A stretch of 16,657 bases of DNA from contig SDVU01000243.1 in assembly GCA_016256075.1 (NCBI GenBank), forward strand, positions 1-16,657, given 5' to 3'. The notes under the pieces were generated by a model. That model ran no database searches, was not told where the DNA came from, and saw only the letters and a list, made by a program, of their open reading frames with translations. The position numbers and the translations under genes were made by a program. Shown here piece after piece: positions 6,151 to 15,851 of this stretch (position 1 is the first letter of the stretch; each line of letters opens with the position of its first letter). This DNA is from Dictyocoela muelleri (lineage: Eukaryota > Microsporidia).

Positions 6151-9150
6151 CTTGTCAAGCATACTGGGAATAGACTTCATACTCGAAAACTATAATAAAA
6201 ATGATATTTATGAAGGGACAATATATTTGGACAATAAGGGTCATATATTATACAAAAAGGTAATGATCATAATTTTGATACCAAACTTCTAAAAAGACCG
6301 CAAATTAATGCGAATTTATTATTGATTAATGTAATTAAAACAGAGTAAATGATAAAATAATACAAATTAAATAATATATAACTTAGAGAAATTATAAATT
6401 TTGTACATATATTTTACTAACATCATATACAAATATTAATCTGCGCCTAACACGCAACCGCCTAAGTTTATTGAATAAAAAAAAAAATCAATATCCTTTA
6501 ATATAAGATAATAGGCTTAGTAATTCGGAAAGCAATTTTACAGACGTATTAATATTAAAGATTATCGGGCGAGAGCGTTTGGTCGTCGATTACTAAAGAT
6601 ATAATACAAAAACACTTAACTGAAAGCTATTAAATTCCAATTTTGTAAAGATCTAGACGCATGGGTATAATATTTTGTATTTTTTAAAATCGATTTATAC
6701 CTTGAAGTTCAAAAATCCTATTGAAAAATGGATCTATTGAATAAACTGCTTTTACAATTTATAATAACAAATATGAATTTCTACAAATGCTATTTGGTGT
6801 AAAAATTCTCTAAGGACATTTTAAAGGGATATGATTAACTGTAGAATTGAATTACGTAAACTTATACATCTACTTTATTCTAATTTATTCAAATAACGAT
6901 TCATAGGATTATAGAAATCTGAAAAATGTTTTTTACACTGCCAAACAACAATATTTTATCTATTGATTTCTTTAAAGTTATTTTTTCAAAAACAAAGTCA
7001 AATTTTTAAGCCAAACAATTTCTTCAAGTGGTATTAGAATAATTATTGATAAAGTAGAACAATTTAAAAAAAATTACATCAAAAAACAAACGCCATATAC
7101 AGAAAATACGGTTAGCAATAAATTTGTATAAAGAATATTTATCAAAAACAAGTAAAGACATTATTCTCTAGTGAGAAATTTGCAAAAGATCACATATTTT
7201 ATTAGACAAAAAGATCAAGAACAGCTATTTAACTTAATTCTGAAATTGTATCAGAAATGAATCTTCACTAGATAAATCCAAAGAAAGTTATATTTTTCTC
7301 TTAAGTTTTATGACAATGCTATTGGATCTGTTCTGACACAAAATAAAAAAAACAATAAGTTTCTATAATTATAAATCTACACAAAGTATAGCTTATTATA
7401 AGATAACATAAAAAGAAACAGCAGCCCGAAAAATTGGTGAGATGCATTTTTTTGTTTTTTTTTCCGGCATTTTTAATAAGAAAATTGAAGAAAATTTTTG
7501 ATCTGCATTTGTAATGATTTGATATTTAAAATACTTTTTATAAATTTTTTTAATTAATTTTTTTATTTTTTTGCTAATATACTTTAAATTATTTATAATA
7601 ATAATGTAGAAAGTATAAAAATTTAGAATATAATTGTCATTTGTCATTTTATTCTTATTTTTTATAGAATTTCAAAGCGAAATAAAGCTTTATTAAAGAT
7701 AAAAAAATTCTCATTAAATGAACATGTAAAATCTGATATTAAACATAAAAAAATATCTGAAAATTTTTTCACAATAATTTAAACAATCAACGCCAAATAA
7801 GAAATTTTTTATTTTGAAAAACAATCAATTTAATGTATATAGAATAAGAAAAACATATCGCAAATATAAAAAATATGAAATTATACAATTACAAAAAACG
7901 TAGTAATCGATAGTAAAATATATATAAATTTGAAAATTATAAAAAATGAGATTTTAAAAACTTATAAAAGATTTTAAGCTTTAGATTAAATAAATATTGT
8001 ACATAATAAGAGTTTTGTGCATTTTTACTTATCTTATTTTATGATAAATATTATTAAAATAATCAAAAAAAATATAAAAAATATTATAATATTAAATTAT
8101 TGTAAGTATATATCAATTTTTTTTGGCAATTTAGAAAAAGCCGTAAAACATAAAAAAATACCACTAACAAAGACTCGCCTCTTTTCCGTTCTGTCATTTT
8201 AACTACTCTGATTTAACTCTAAGTTATATTTTTATTCACGTTTTAGACAAGGATATGGATCTTTTCTACACAAAATACAAGTCCATAATTTTTTATGGTT
8301 ATAAATTATAAGAAAATAAATTTAATCATACAAATACTAAAAAGAAATCTTCAGATTCCGAATTCATATTTTACTTTAAACTAATTTTTTTGCTATTTAA
8401 ATTATAATTTATACCGACATAAAAATTTTTCTACCAGATAAGCTGCTAAAAACAGGCTCTAAAAGAGGCTAATGGGTATTCTCGAATTTGATATCACCAT
8501 TAAACAATTGAAGGAAATAAAAATATAGTGCAGGTTTGACATTAAGATATAACTTCAATTATTAATAATCACTTATAAAAATCGAATGGAATTAAAAGAT
8601 ATGCTAAGCACTGATGAAAAATTAAGAATAAATAAAGACAATAATTTTTTTTTTTTAAATATGAATTGTTAATGTTAATAAGAAACGAATGTTCATAACA
8701 GATAATTATAAATTTTAATTGACCAAAAAAATATCATGAATTCTTCTACATCTTGTAATAGAAAACATATTTAATACGAAACTATTTTAACCACATAAAC
8801 TTCAAAGAAGCGAAAATTGATGCACAGGACGACATTTCCAGGGTCTATAATTGTCCATTATATAAATAAAAAAAATTCTTACATTAAATTTTAATTATAA
8901 AAATTAAAGTTTAATAAATGTTTTCTAATATAAAAAATTGTAATTTTGAGTTTAAATATATTTTCAGATATTTTAATATAAAAATTATAAGAATTTTAGG
9001 TTCTAAAACGGGTACCAGAAATCACTACCATGAAGAAATACAATAAAAAAAATTAGTACGAGAAGCTCAAAACATTTTTTATAAAATTTTATTTGAAGTA
9101 AATGTTAAACTCGGAAAGAGAAATATATTAATATAATGGCAACCCGATTT
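6150..9150 (+). mobile_element. Ty3/gypsy retrotransposon pol fossil (copy A)
   Basis: This is an old, heavily broken Ty3/gypsy-type copy on the plus strand, recognised from short conserved blocks in the right order. They are a retropepsin-like segment (about 6150-6280, containing GIDFILENY), reverse transcriptase (about 6650-7120, with a FLQMLFGV block near 6778), RNase H (about 7230-7380, with IGSVLTQ), the RNase H C-terminal/connection block (about 8440-8550), and an integrase core block (about 8940-9060). The RNase H parts lie too far apart, and 7421-8195 looks like a later insertion. No LTR pair was found. Many breaks are present (well over ten), so it is inert and probably among the oldest layers in the window. 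Confidence 0.7.
7421..8195. mobile_element. Possible MITE inserted in Ty3/gypsy fossil A
   Basis: The plus strand from 7421 (CAGCCCGAAAAATTGGTGAG, then CCGGC about 43 bp later) resembles the minus strand from about 8195 (CAGAACGGAAAAGAGGCGAG, then CGGC about 50 bp later). These are the only G/C-bearing words in an otherwise almost pure A/T block, and they face each other. The block sits exactly where the RNase H domain of the fossil is interrupted. I found no coding signal; open frames inside are low-complexity Lys/Ile/Asn/Tyr runs. Ends and target duplication are not resolved. Confidence 0.35.
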
Positions 9151-10181
9151 TTCGCCGAATTTTTTTAGTAAAAATTTTGTAATATTATAGTATTTTATAA
9201 TATTAAAGAATATTTAATTATATTAACTATATATGCTCTGATATAATTGTCTTAAATATATAACTAAATAAAAATAAAAGTTATTTGAATATAACTGTTA
9301 AATTATTTTTAACTTAATCATGCACATAATATTTCTATTTACTATATTTTCTTTTTTGAAATTCGTTTTTTCATTATTATATAAATAATATTGCGTTTAG
9401 TAAATTAGGCTATATTCTTTGATTCTCTGAAAAGCCTATGAGTAGGTTATTTTTTTCTCATTAAGAATAAATATAAAAAATGGATCGTTTATAAAAAAAC
9501 TATTAATAATGAATGATTGTACGAAATTTTATGAATACATATAAAGATACCATTTAAACACAAATATTTAATCTATTCAAGACATTTAATTAGGACCTCT
9601 AATATTTTTAAAAACTGTCAAACTTTGACATATCAATATACTCTTATAGAAATCCTTTATAATCATAAGTTTTAATTTTTGGTATTTCATCTTTAGAATC
9701 GATAAAGTATTTGTAATTTTCTCTAAAAATGTTATTCTTAAAATTTTATTTAGAGTAAGGTATTACTTTTAAAATCTTTAAAACAACATACCTCGACATA
9801 TAAAAAATTAAAATCCATAATGAAATAAATGAGTCTTTAATAGTTTGTTTTAAAATGAGAATTGTTTTTTAGTGTTTTTCTTCAATATATGTCGATATTC
9901 TCAGATTATAAGTTCGCATGCATTTATGTATGTTTACAACATGAAATTATAAATTTACCTGTCTGCATTACAAGTGGGTTTATATAAATATACAAAATAT
10001 TCTTTTAAATTATTATCTTTGATTTTTATAACCTTTTTATAATTCCTATTTCTATTATAAAGGGTTTATATTTTTTTGACAGAAAATCAGTTTTTTTCCA
10101 ATAATGGGGAACCGATTTTATAAAGCATGGATATACTTTGTAAAAAAAACCGAGCTTTTTAGATTTTTTGTAATCTTTATA
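9151..10181. other. AT-rich stretch without a recognised gene
   Basis: I see no open frame with recognisable motifs on either strand. ACATAT words after TTTG or CTCG recur near 9627 and 9793 and invert near 9888, but they are too short to call. A 20 bp stretch near 10060 (AGGGTTTATATTTTTTT) recurs near 15467, upstream of another repeat-rich area. Confidence 0.4.
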
Positions 10182-10198
10182 CATAACCTCTCATTTCT

Positions 10199-10289
10199 AT
10201 AGTCACTTTTTGCAATCATATAGTCCACTTTTTGAAATTCTATATTTTTTTTTGCAATTCTATAGTGACATTTTGCAACCCTATAGTCC
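10199..10289 (+). repeat. Left subunit-built TIR of the Tc1-like element
   Basis: Four diverged copies of a 20-23 bp unit close to ATAGTCCACTTTTTGCAATT run in tandem, followed by a final ATAGTCC. The array is the inverted partner of 11500-11570. Confidence 0.75.
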
Positions 10290-10359
10290 TTATTTAAACA
10301 ACATAAAATATAAAAAAATAAAAAATAAAAAATCAGATTTATTTATATAAAATCAGCAT

Positions 10360-11130
10360 TTAAAATACCTTCGCTGCTCTCTGTCTCATATGTTCGTGTC
10401 TTCCGTTCTTATTAAATTCCCCGTTCAAAAATCTCCATTATCTGTCGATGACTTCGGCACTTGTTTTACACCTTTGACCATCCTTTAATTTTGATCTAAG
10501 AAATAAAAAAAATCCTCAGTCGGATAAAGCTAAGGTGAGTAGGTAGACAAAAACTTGAGAAGGTAAAATTTTTGTAAAATGCTTCTCTTACAAGAGAAGT
10601 TATGAATAGAGGCATTGACAGAAACTATATATTTTCTGTCGCTTGGTGTTATATCGGGCAACTCTGTATCAGTAAAGTCGACTATATCAGCAGACTTAAA
10701 GCCACTACATTCAATTTAAACGCCAATACCCCTGAGTATTAATTGCACATAATAGGGAAATATTATTCCCTTTCGAATTAGGAATATTAACAAAGCATTT
10801 AGTGTTAATTGGAGAGTATTCTAATCTCTGATAAGTATGTAAAGTAAATCCTGTCAAATCCAGAATAAAAAAAGCTGCTCGTGGATGATATTTCTAACGG
10901 AATGTGCATATTGTACTTCAACAGTTTTTTTTCTATATGTTTCTAATAAAAAAAAACAAGGTTAAAGTATTTCTCGAAAATTAATTCATTTCCTAAATAT
11001 TTTCTAAACATTAGATAGAGAATAAGTGACAGGCCTATTATAGAGGTGAAGCTTTTCGGCCATCGCTGCCAGAGAAATATGCGGGTTATGCTAAAAATTC
11101 AGCAGCCAGGCTGTTCTTCTCAAATGAGAA
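10360..11130 (-). pseudogene. Tc1/mariner/IS630-like transposase relic (DDE_3 type)
   Basis: On the minus strand the blocks come in family order. A helix-turn-helix block NPHISLAAMAEKL lies near 11050-11090, as in the second HTH of these enzymes. The first catalytic region FFILDLTGFTLHTYQRLEYS starts near 10873, continuing as SPINTKCFVNIPNSKGNNIS with SLLCAINTQG. The second catalytic region is KYIVSVNASIH near 10630, where family members have Asp before NASIH and this copy has Val. The C-terminal tail GQRCKTSAEVID and RFLNGEFNKNGRHEHMRQRA ends at a stop at 10360-10362. The NPIE region that should supply the third acidic residue is garbled by stops and frame changes near 10530. The protein cannot be active. 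Confidence 0.75.
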
Positions 11131-11499
11131 ATACTTCTATACATAACATTTTTCTGACAGCTGTTTTATAAATATCTAGGTATTAGAAATCAACAAAAGA
11201 TATCTTTTTTAAAGCCTCATAATTGTCTATAGGAAAGATTTAGAAGTTCTGGTATGTCAGTCAACGCGATTTCGGTGTATAGAGGAGAAAGAAACAACTT
11301 GATGCCTTCTATAGTGATCAATTGCCTTTTCTTTCTGATAATACATATCAAAGTAGTTGTTGTGATTTATGATCATCTTGTTTACTTTCTAATCTTTTAA
11401 GAGTAAATATAATCTTTTAAGATGGGTGGATTTCTTTTCAATGTTTTGAAATATGGAATACAGGAACGCCAAAAGAGACATCAGGAATGAAAAAGGCGG

Positions 11500-11570
11500 A
11501 TTTCAGAATTGCGAAAAGTGTAGTAGCGAAAGCAAAAAGTAGACTTATGATTGCAAAAAGTGGACCATAA
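11500..11570 (-). repeat. Right subunit-built TIR of the Tc1-like element
   Basis: Read on the minus strand this gives three diverged 21-23 bp units: TGGTCCACTTTTTGCAATCA, then AAGTCTACTTTTTGCTTTCG, then ACTACACTTTTCGCAATTCT. They match the left array unit for unit in the first two. Confidence 0.7.
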
Positions 11571-11583
11571 AAAAAAAGGGCTG

Positions 11584-11939
11584 TATATATGAGCTCTTGA
11601 AAAAAAATAATTTTATTACAAAATTTATCTTTGATTATAAAAAAATTTAATTAAACATGTTGTCTATTTCTCGACCAATTGTGATTTTATGATATTTGAT
11701 GGTAGTGATCATTTATTAGCGAATCTAAAATTCTTATAACTTTGTTTATCATTTTATATGTTCTTTTATTTAATATTATTATAAATTTATAAATTTAATA
11801 TTTTGATGAATTTATAAATTTAATGTAAAATATCCCTTCTATGTATGAGCAAATATTAAAATATGAAAATAAAAAAAATATATTTTAAAATTTTAAAATA
11901 TCTTAAATAAATTTACAATTTAATATTTTTAGTAGACTC
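11584..11939. other. AT-rich spacer with a short direct repeat
   Basis: AATTTATAAATTTAAT occurs perfectly at 11784-11799 and again at 11809-11824. I see no gene here. Confidence 0.5.
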
Positions 11940-12416
11940 CAAAAGACCCCTGAGGACTTCCATAGTTTCGTGACGATGATATTATAATAGAATTCTAGAT
12001 CTGCCAAAAAGCTGAAAATACTAAAAAAAACATTCGGCTATTCTAGATAATATCTATAGTGTGACAAACCATTTAAATTGTCTCGGCGATATTCTGGTGT
12101 CATTACAATCATTACATTTAAAAAAATTATCGACAATACATACCTTTACCATATTATCTTTACATATATTTTTAGTAGATAAAATGATGCTTATAACCTA
12201 TGCGATATAAATTCAAATATAGTAAAACTTGCAAAAAAATGATGTAATGAATATGGATTTTTTTATTTTTTTTATTAGACAGGGAAGGAGTATTATTTCA
12301 AAACATGAATAAATTTATTAATAGTCACAAAATTAAACACATATTCACTCCAACTCAAAATTTAACTGTAACGATATTTTGAAAAAATTACGAAATTACT
12401 AACTGATATGGAATAC

Positions 12417-13193
12417 ACCACACCGGCATATAATGGCTCCTATTTAACTAAATTAAAAATTTAAAAAAATCAATTTTTATATTGAAATTTTACCAATAGC
12501 CTCATGACACATAACTAACCCTCCCTATTTTATTAATAAAAAATAATTTTTGATAAAAAATTTTATTAAGACAGTCTCGAAAAATATTTTGTAGCATAAA
12601 ACGACTCCCCTATTTTTTAAAGAAAATATTAATATATTTACAATATATTTTATTAAACTATAAATTATATTTTATTAAACATTATTAAATATAAATTAAG
12701 TTATTATTATTCATTTCAATTAAAAAATTTTCTAATTTTTTATCAAGATATTAAAATGATTTTTTTTATATTTTTATTATTTTAATATTAAAATAAAATT
12801 TTTAAAAAAAAACTGTTTTAATATTAAAATAATAAAAATATTATAAAAAAATCATTTGAATATCTTTATTTAAAATTAGAAAATTTTTTAACTTAAATGA
12901 ATAAAAATAACTTTAATTATATTTTATAATGTTTAATTAAATATAATTTATGGTATAAGAAAATTTATTATAGATAAATTAATATTTTCATTAATAAAAT
13001 GGTGGGGTCGTTTTATGCCACCATATATTTTTCTTGACTGTCTTAATAAAATTTATTATCAAAAATAGTTTTCTTATAAATAAAATAGAGGTTCGTTATG
13101 TGTCCTGAGGCTATTAATAAAATTTCATATCAAAAATTAATTTTTTTTAATTTTAAATTTAATTAAACAAGGATCATTATATGCCTAGATGGT
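12417..13193. mobile_element. 777 bp near-perfect palindrome (foldback element)
   Basis: The two halves are inverted copies of each other around a centre near 12805, with arms of about 388 bp and almost no spacer. Outer ends are ACCA at 12417-12420 and TGGT at 13190-13193. GGCATATAATG at 12425 matches the minus strand from 13185. Within each arm a GC-bearing word recurs three times about 81-87 bp apart (left arm: GGCATATAATGGCTCC at 12425, GACACATAACTAACCC at 12506, AGCATAAAACGACTCC at 12593), so each arm is three diverged tandem units plus a core. There is no coding capacity. The arms still pair closely, so the insertion is younger than the host integrase fossil. The superfamily is not determined. 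Confidence 0.8.
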
Positions 13194-13381
13194 TATATTT
13201 TATAACACTAACAATGTTCGGGATATCTAGAGAACCAAAATAAAAAAAAAACTATAAATAACATATTTAGCGGATTGAACATGCCTTATTGTTTAAAAAA
13301 AGTGACTATAAATTCTAAGTGTTTTTTATAAATATTACATTTTGTATTTTTACGAACATAAAATCGCAGAATTAAAAAAAA

Positions 13382-13389
13382 GAAAGTTT
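13382..13389. repeat. Left target-site duplication of the MITE
   Basis: GAAAGTTT abuts the left end of the MITE at 13390 and matches GAATGTTT at 13682-13689, immediately outside the right end, at seven of eight bases. Confidence 0.7.
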
Positions 13390-13681
13390 GGTTCTACAAC
13401 GGTTTGTGTCACTCAAAACAATTGCAGAGGTGTAATGAAAGTATTTTAAAAAAAAGCATGAAATCGCTTGTTAAAGAAGGTCTCTGTTTGTCTTCTATAT
13501 AAATAATTTTTTCTCAAGAAATGAAATTTGTTGTAAAGCAAAAATGGTCATTGCTTGAGAAAGTTTCCTTATATGGTAAACAAACCGAGAACTACCTTTA
13601 ACGGACGATTTTTTGCTTTTTTAATAATACTTCCATTACCCCTCTGCAATTATTTTGAGTGGCACAAATCGTTGTAGAACC
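13390..13681. mobile_element. 292 bp inverted-repeat MITE with 8 bp target duplication (Merlin-like)
   Basis: The arms are inverted copies over most of their length. Both begin GGTTCTACAACG and continue, with mostly transition differences, through CACTCAAAA, AATTGCAGAGG, GTAATG and AAGTATT. Flanking bases 13382-13389 (GAAAGTTT) and 13682-13689 (GAATGTTT) match at seven of eight positions, a good 8 bp target duplication. An 8 bp duplication with ends starting GG fits Merlin-type MITEs; hAT elements also make 8 bp duplications but their ends differ. The ends are unlike those of the Merlin element at 2031, so that transposase is not the obvious mover. It is inserted in Ty3/gypsy fossil B. Confidence 0.85.
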
Positions 13682-13689
13682 GAATGTTT
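13682..13689. repeat. Right target-site duplication of the MITE
   Basis: GAATGTTT directly follows the MITE's last base and pairs with 13382-13389, one base different. Confidence 0.7.
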
Positions 13690-13910
13690 AGAAACACAGG
13701 ATCTTATTTAGAAATTATATAAAAACTAAATATAAAAAAAAAAATAGGTGTAAATATCAGTAATAAACATTTCACTACGGACAAATTAACTGACAAATGG
13801 AGTAGTCCTTACAAAATATGTAGAAAATTAACGATTACACGTTTATTATCAATGAATACGATAAATAAAACCAGCGAAAACATAAAAAAAAATTAAAATT
13901 TTTTAGTTTA

Positions 13911-13942
13911 TGTAGGTTGTCGTAGCCTACGACAATATAACA
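13911..13942 (+). mobile_element. Possible start of the 3' LTR of Ty3/gypsy fossil B
   Basis: Just after the integrase tail, TGTAGGTTG opens a sequence with a perfect 9 bp stem (13917-13925 with 13927-13935, TTGTCGTAG and CTACGACAA, one-base spacer). TGT starting immediately after pol is where a Ty3/gypsy 3' LTR would begin. The right end of such an LTR was not identified and no second copy is in the window, so only the start is proposed. It does not resemble the LTR-like sequence at 4352. Confidence 0.35.
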
Positions 13943-14574
13943 TGACCATAACTAAACCAAAATCCAATTCAAAGTGAATAAAAATATTTTAATCAACTAA
14001 AATTAATAACAAAAAATCAAATCTAATTCCTACTTATTTCTTAACATTTAAAACTTTACGAAAACAGTGACATTTAACCCAATGTAACAATATATGGTTA
14101 TGATTCTTTAGAACGACAGAATATGAAACAAAATACAATCATTTAAACTGCTATATTTATATAATAAACTCATTATTAAGACGTTTCTTCTCTGGGCACG
14201 TCAGTATGTTATAAATAAAATATTTTAAACCATAACAAGTTTTATGGAATACATTTTCAAAAAATTATCAAGTGTAATATGAAATTTAATAAAGCTTAAA
14301 AGGTAAAAATTGTGTATATTTTTCTTTAATTATTCATTTTTTTAATTTTTTATGTTTACACTTTTTTTCTGATTTTTTTGATTTTTTTACATTTTTTTTT
14401 ATTATTATTAAAAAGAATTATTGTTTATAATTTCAGTGTGTAGATTTTTATTGAAAACTTGTGATAGAAAAAATCCGCCGTTTAGTCAAGAAATGAAAAA
14501 AAAAATGATTACGTATATTATAATTCTTATATTCCCCGTATATTAATACTAATCTACGCTAACCTCGATTTTCA
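13943..14574. other. AT-rich stretch, T-rich on the plus strand toward its end
   Basis: I see no gene. If 13911 starts an LTR, the first few hundred bases here may belong to it. From about 14320 to 14405 the plus strand is nearly pure T with few other bases, leading into the strand-asymmetric repeat array. Confidence 0.4.
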
Positions 14575-15445
14575 ACTCTTACTTTTTAAACTTAACCATA
14601 ACACATATGAATAACATATAACCTTTATTTTTTAGCCATTTTTTTTTAATTTTAACCGTTATTTTTAACCAATATCTACTACACATATTTTTTACCTATT
14701 TTTTTTTTCATACTTTTACATCCTTATTATTAAAACTTTATTTTTTTACCCTTATCCCTTAAACCTTAAGTTTTTGCCCTTATTTTTTTTGATTTTATTA
14801 AACCACATAAAAAAGAGTAAAAAATAAGGCTTATAAAGTAAAATTAAAATAGTAAAGGTTAAAAAATAAGAGTTAAACATATTTTAAGAAAATGTATAAA
14901 AATATAGGGTAGAGACGGCTAAAAAATATAACTAAAAAGATGTCTAAAAATAGAGGTTATAATTACGGCTATGTATAAAACACGTGTTAAAATATAGATC
15001 GATACAAAATTTTTCGTATCATTAAAAAATCTAATAAATTTGTTTATAACTCTATAGAAAAGTGTCTATAATTCTAAAAAAACAATCCGTATCTCTAAAA
15101 AATAAGTCTATAACTGCGTAGATAATTATCTATAACTAAAAAAAATGAGTCTATACTTTAGAAGAAATAGATCTATAAATTTAGAAAAATGGTCATAAAT
15201 TTAAAGAAATATGTCTATAACTTTGGAAAATGGCCTATAAATTTTTAATAATATTACGATAACTTTAAAGAAATGAGAATATAACTTTAGAAAATGGCCT
15301 ATAACTTTAGAAGAAATATTACTAAAACTATAAAGAAATGAGAATATAACTTTAGAAAATGGCCTATAACTTTGAAGAAATATTACTATAACTCAAAGAA
15401 ATGAGAATATAACTTTTGAAAATGGGTCTATAGCTCTAAAAAACC
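14575..15445. repeat. Strand-switching array of degenerate ~20 bp repeats
   Basis: From about 14575 to 14800 the plus strand is pyrimidine-rich, with a recurring unit like AACCTTTATTTTTTAGCC. From about 14810 the complementary form takes over (GGTTAAAAAATAAGAGTTAA, GGCTAAAAAATATAACT) and drifts into a GTCTATAACTTTAGAAAA form that continues to about 15445. The turning point lies near 14803, where GCCCTTATTTT (14776) faces AAATAAGGC (ending 14830). The structure is a foldback whose arms are tandem repeats, the right arm much longer than the left. No gene lies inside. Whether it is one element or an element next to an expanding satellite is unclear. Confidence 0.6.
15262..15425. repeat. Higher-order tandem repeat of 63-65 bp
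   Basis: Within the array, a larger unit containing AAATGAGAATATAACTTT and then AAAATGGCCTATAACTTT repeats about two and a half times: the word AAATGAGAATATAACTTT starts at 15271, 15336 and near 15399. These copies are much more alike than the rest of the array, so this segment duplicated recently. Confidence 0.75.
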
Positions 15446-15629
15446 TTGCATTAAAAATAGATGATAGGGTTTATATTTTTTTCAAAAAATTCCAAATTTC
15501 TCAAATGAATAAATGAGTCACCTACATTTATATTATATTTTTCTAATCCAAATAATTTTTTTTTAAATTTACTAAAAAAATAAGCTAATAAAGTTGCGGC
15601 TACCTACAAATAGTTGTTTCTCTTAATAA
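15446..15629. other. AT-rich spacer
   Basis: I see no gene. A short stretch near 15467 (AGGGTTTATATTTTTTT) matches one near 10060, left of the Tc1-like element. Confidence 0.4.
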
Positions 15630-15851
15630 AATACCTCTTTAGAAATTACATTTTATGCTTTAAATATAACACAGCTTTGGAAATTTTCTCTTAATGATAT
15701 TTTCACATATAATCACGATTTATATTCTAACCCTTTTGAAATATTACAAATTAGAGGCACACAATTCGCAGGACCACACAATTGTAGTAACATTAATTAT
15801 AGTATTTTAAAAAATTGCACGCCCATCAAATGCATTCTGCACGACCTATAG
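15630..15851 (+). pseudogene. Unassigned coding-like segment, no start codon
   Basis: The plus strand is open for 73 codons ending at a TAG (15849-15851), preceded by two in-frame stops and without any Met. It reads NTSLEITFYALNITQLWKFS, LNDIFTYNHDLYSNPFEILQ, IRGTQFAGPHNCSNINYSIL and KNCTPIKCILHDL. The composition is balanced, with Trp, Pro, Gly, His and three Cys, unlike the Lys/Asn/Ile-rich translations of random DNA here. I do not recognise it. It may be the tail of a dead host gene or an unknown transposon protein. Confidence 0.3.

Larger units (their letters stand above)
10182..11583 (-). mobile_element. Tc1/mariner/IS630-like DNA transposon, inactive
   Basis: The ends read inward CATAACC... 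on the left and CAGCCC... on the right and are flanked on both sides by TA, the target duplicated by this superfamily. The resulting length is 1402 bp. Each end carries about 90-110 bp of inverted repeat made of 21-23 bp tandem units. Inside lies a decayed DDE transposase on the minus strand. The arms match clearly over ACTTTTTGCAATCATA and neighbouring units but have diverged elsewhere, so the element is dead and moderately old. The exact termini are inferred from the TA rule and the CA start. Confidence 0.65.
11940..13900 (+). mobile_element. Ty3/gypsy integrase fossil (copy B), with nested insertions
   Basis: This is a second old Ty3/gypsy remnant on the plus strand, limited to the integrase end of pol. 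It shows a zinc-finger block with CQKAENTKKN (about 11998-12030), core blocks up to NKFINSHKIKHIFTPTQN (about 12310-12362), and a GPY/F-like C-terminal block KLTDKWSSPYKI (about 13782-13817) followed by the expected basic tail. The core and C-terminal parts are separated by a foldback element (12417-13193) and a MITE (13390-13681), both younger than the fossil. Numerous breaks are present and it is inert. It is not continuous with copy A, which has its own integrase remnant. Confidence 0.7.

Noticed and set aside
7396-7647. 83-codon minus-strand open frame
   Set aside because: Low-complexity Lys/Ile/Tyr/Asn run in nearly pure A/T DNA, overlapping a probable insertion border; no protein-like signal.
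8017-8202. 61-codon plus-strand open frame with ATG
   Set aside because: Mostly Ile/Lys/Asn repeats from A/T-rich sequence, ending in the probable inserted-element border; no motif.
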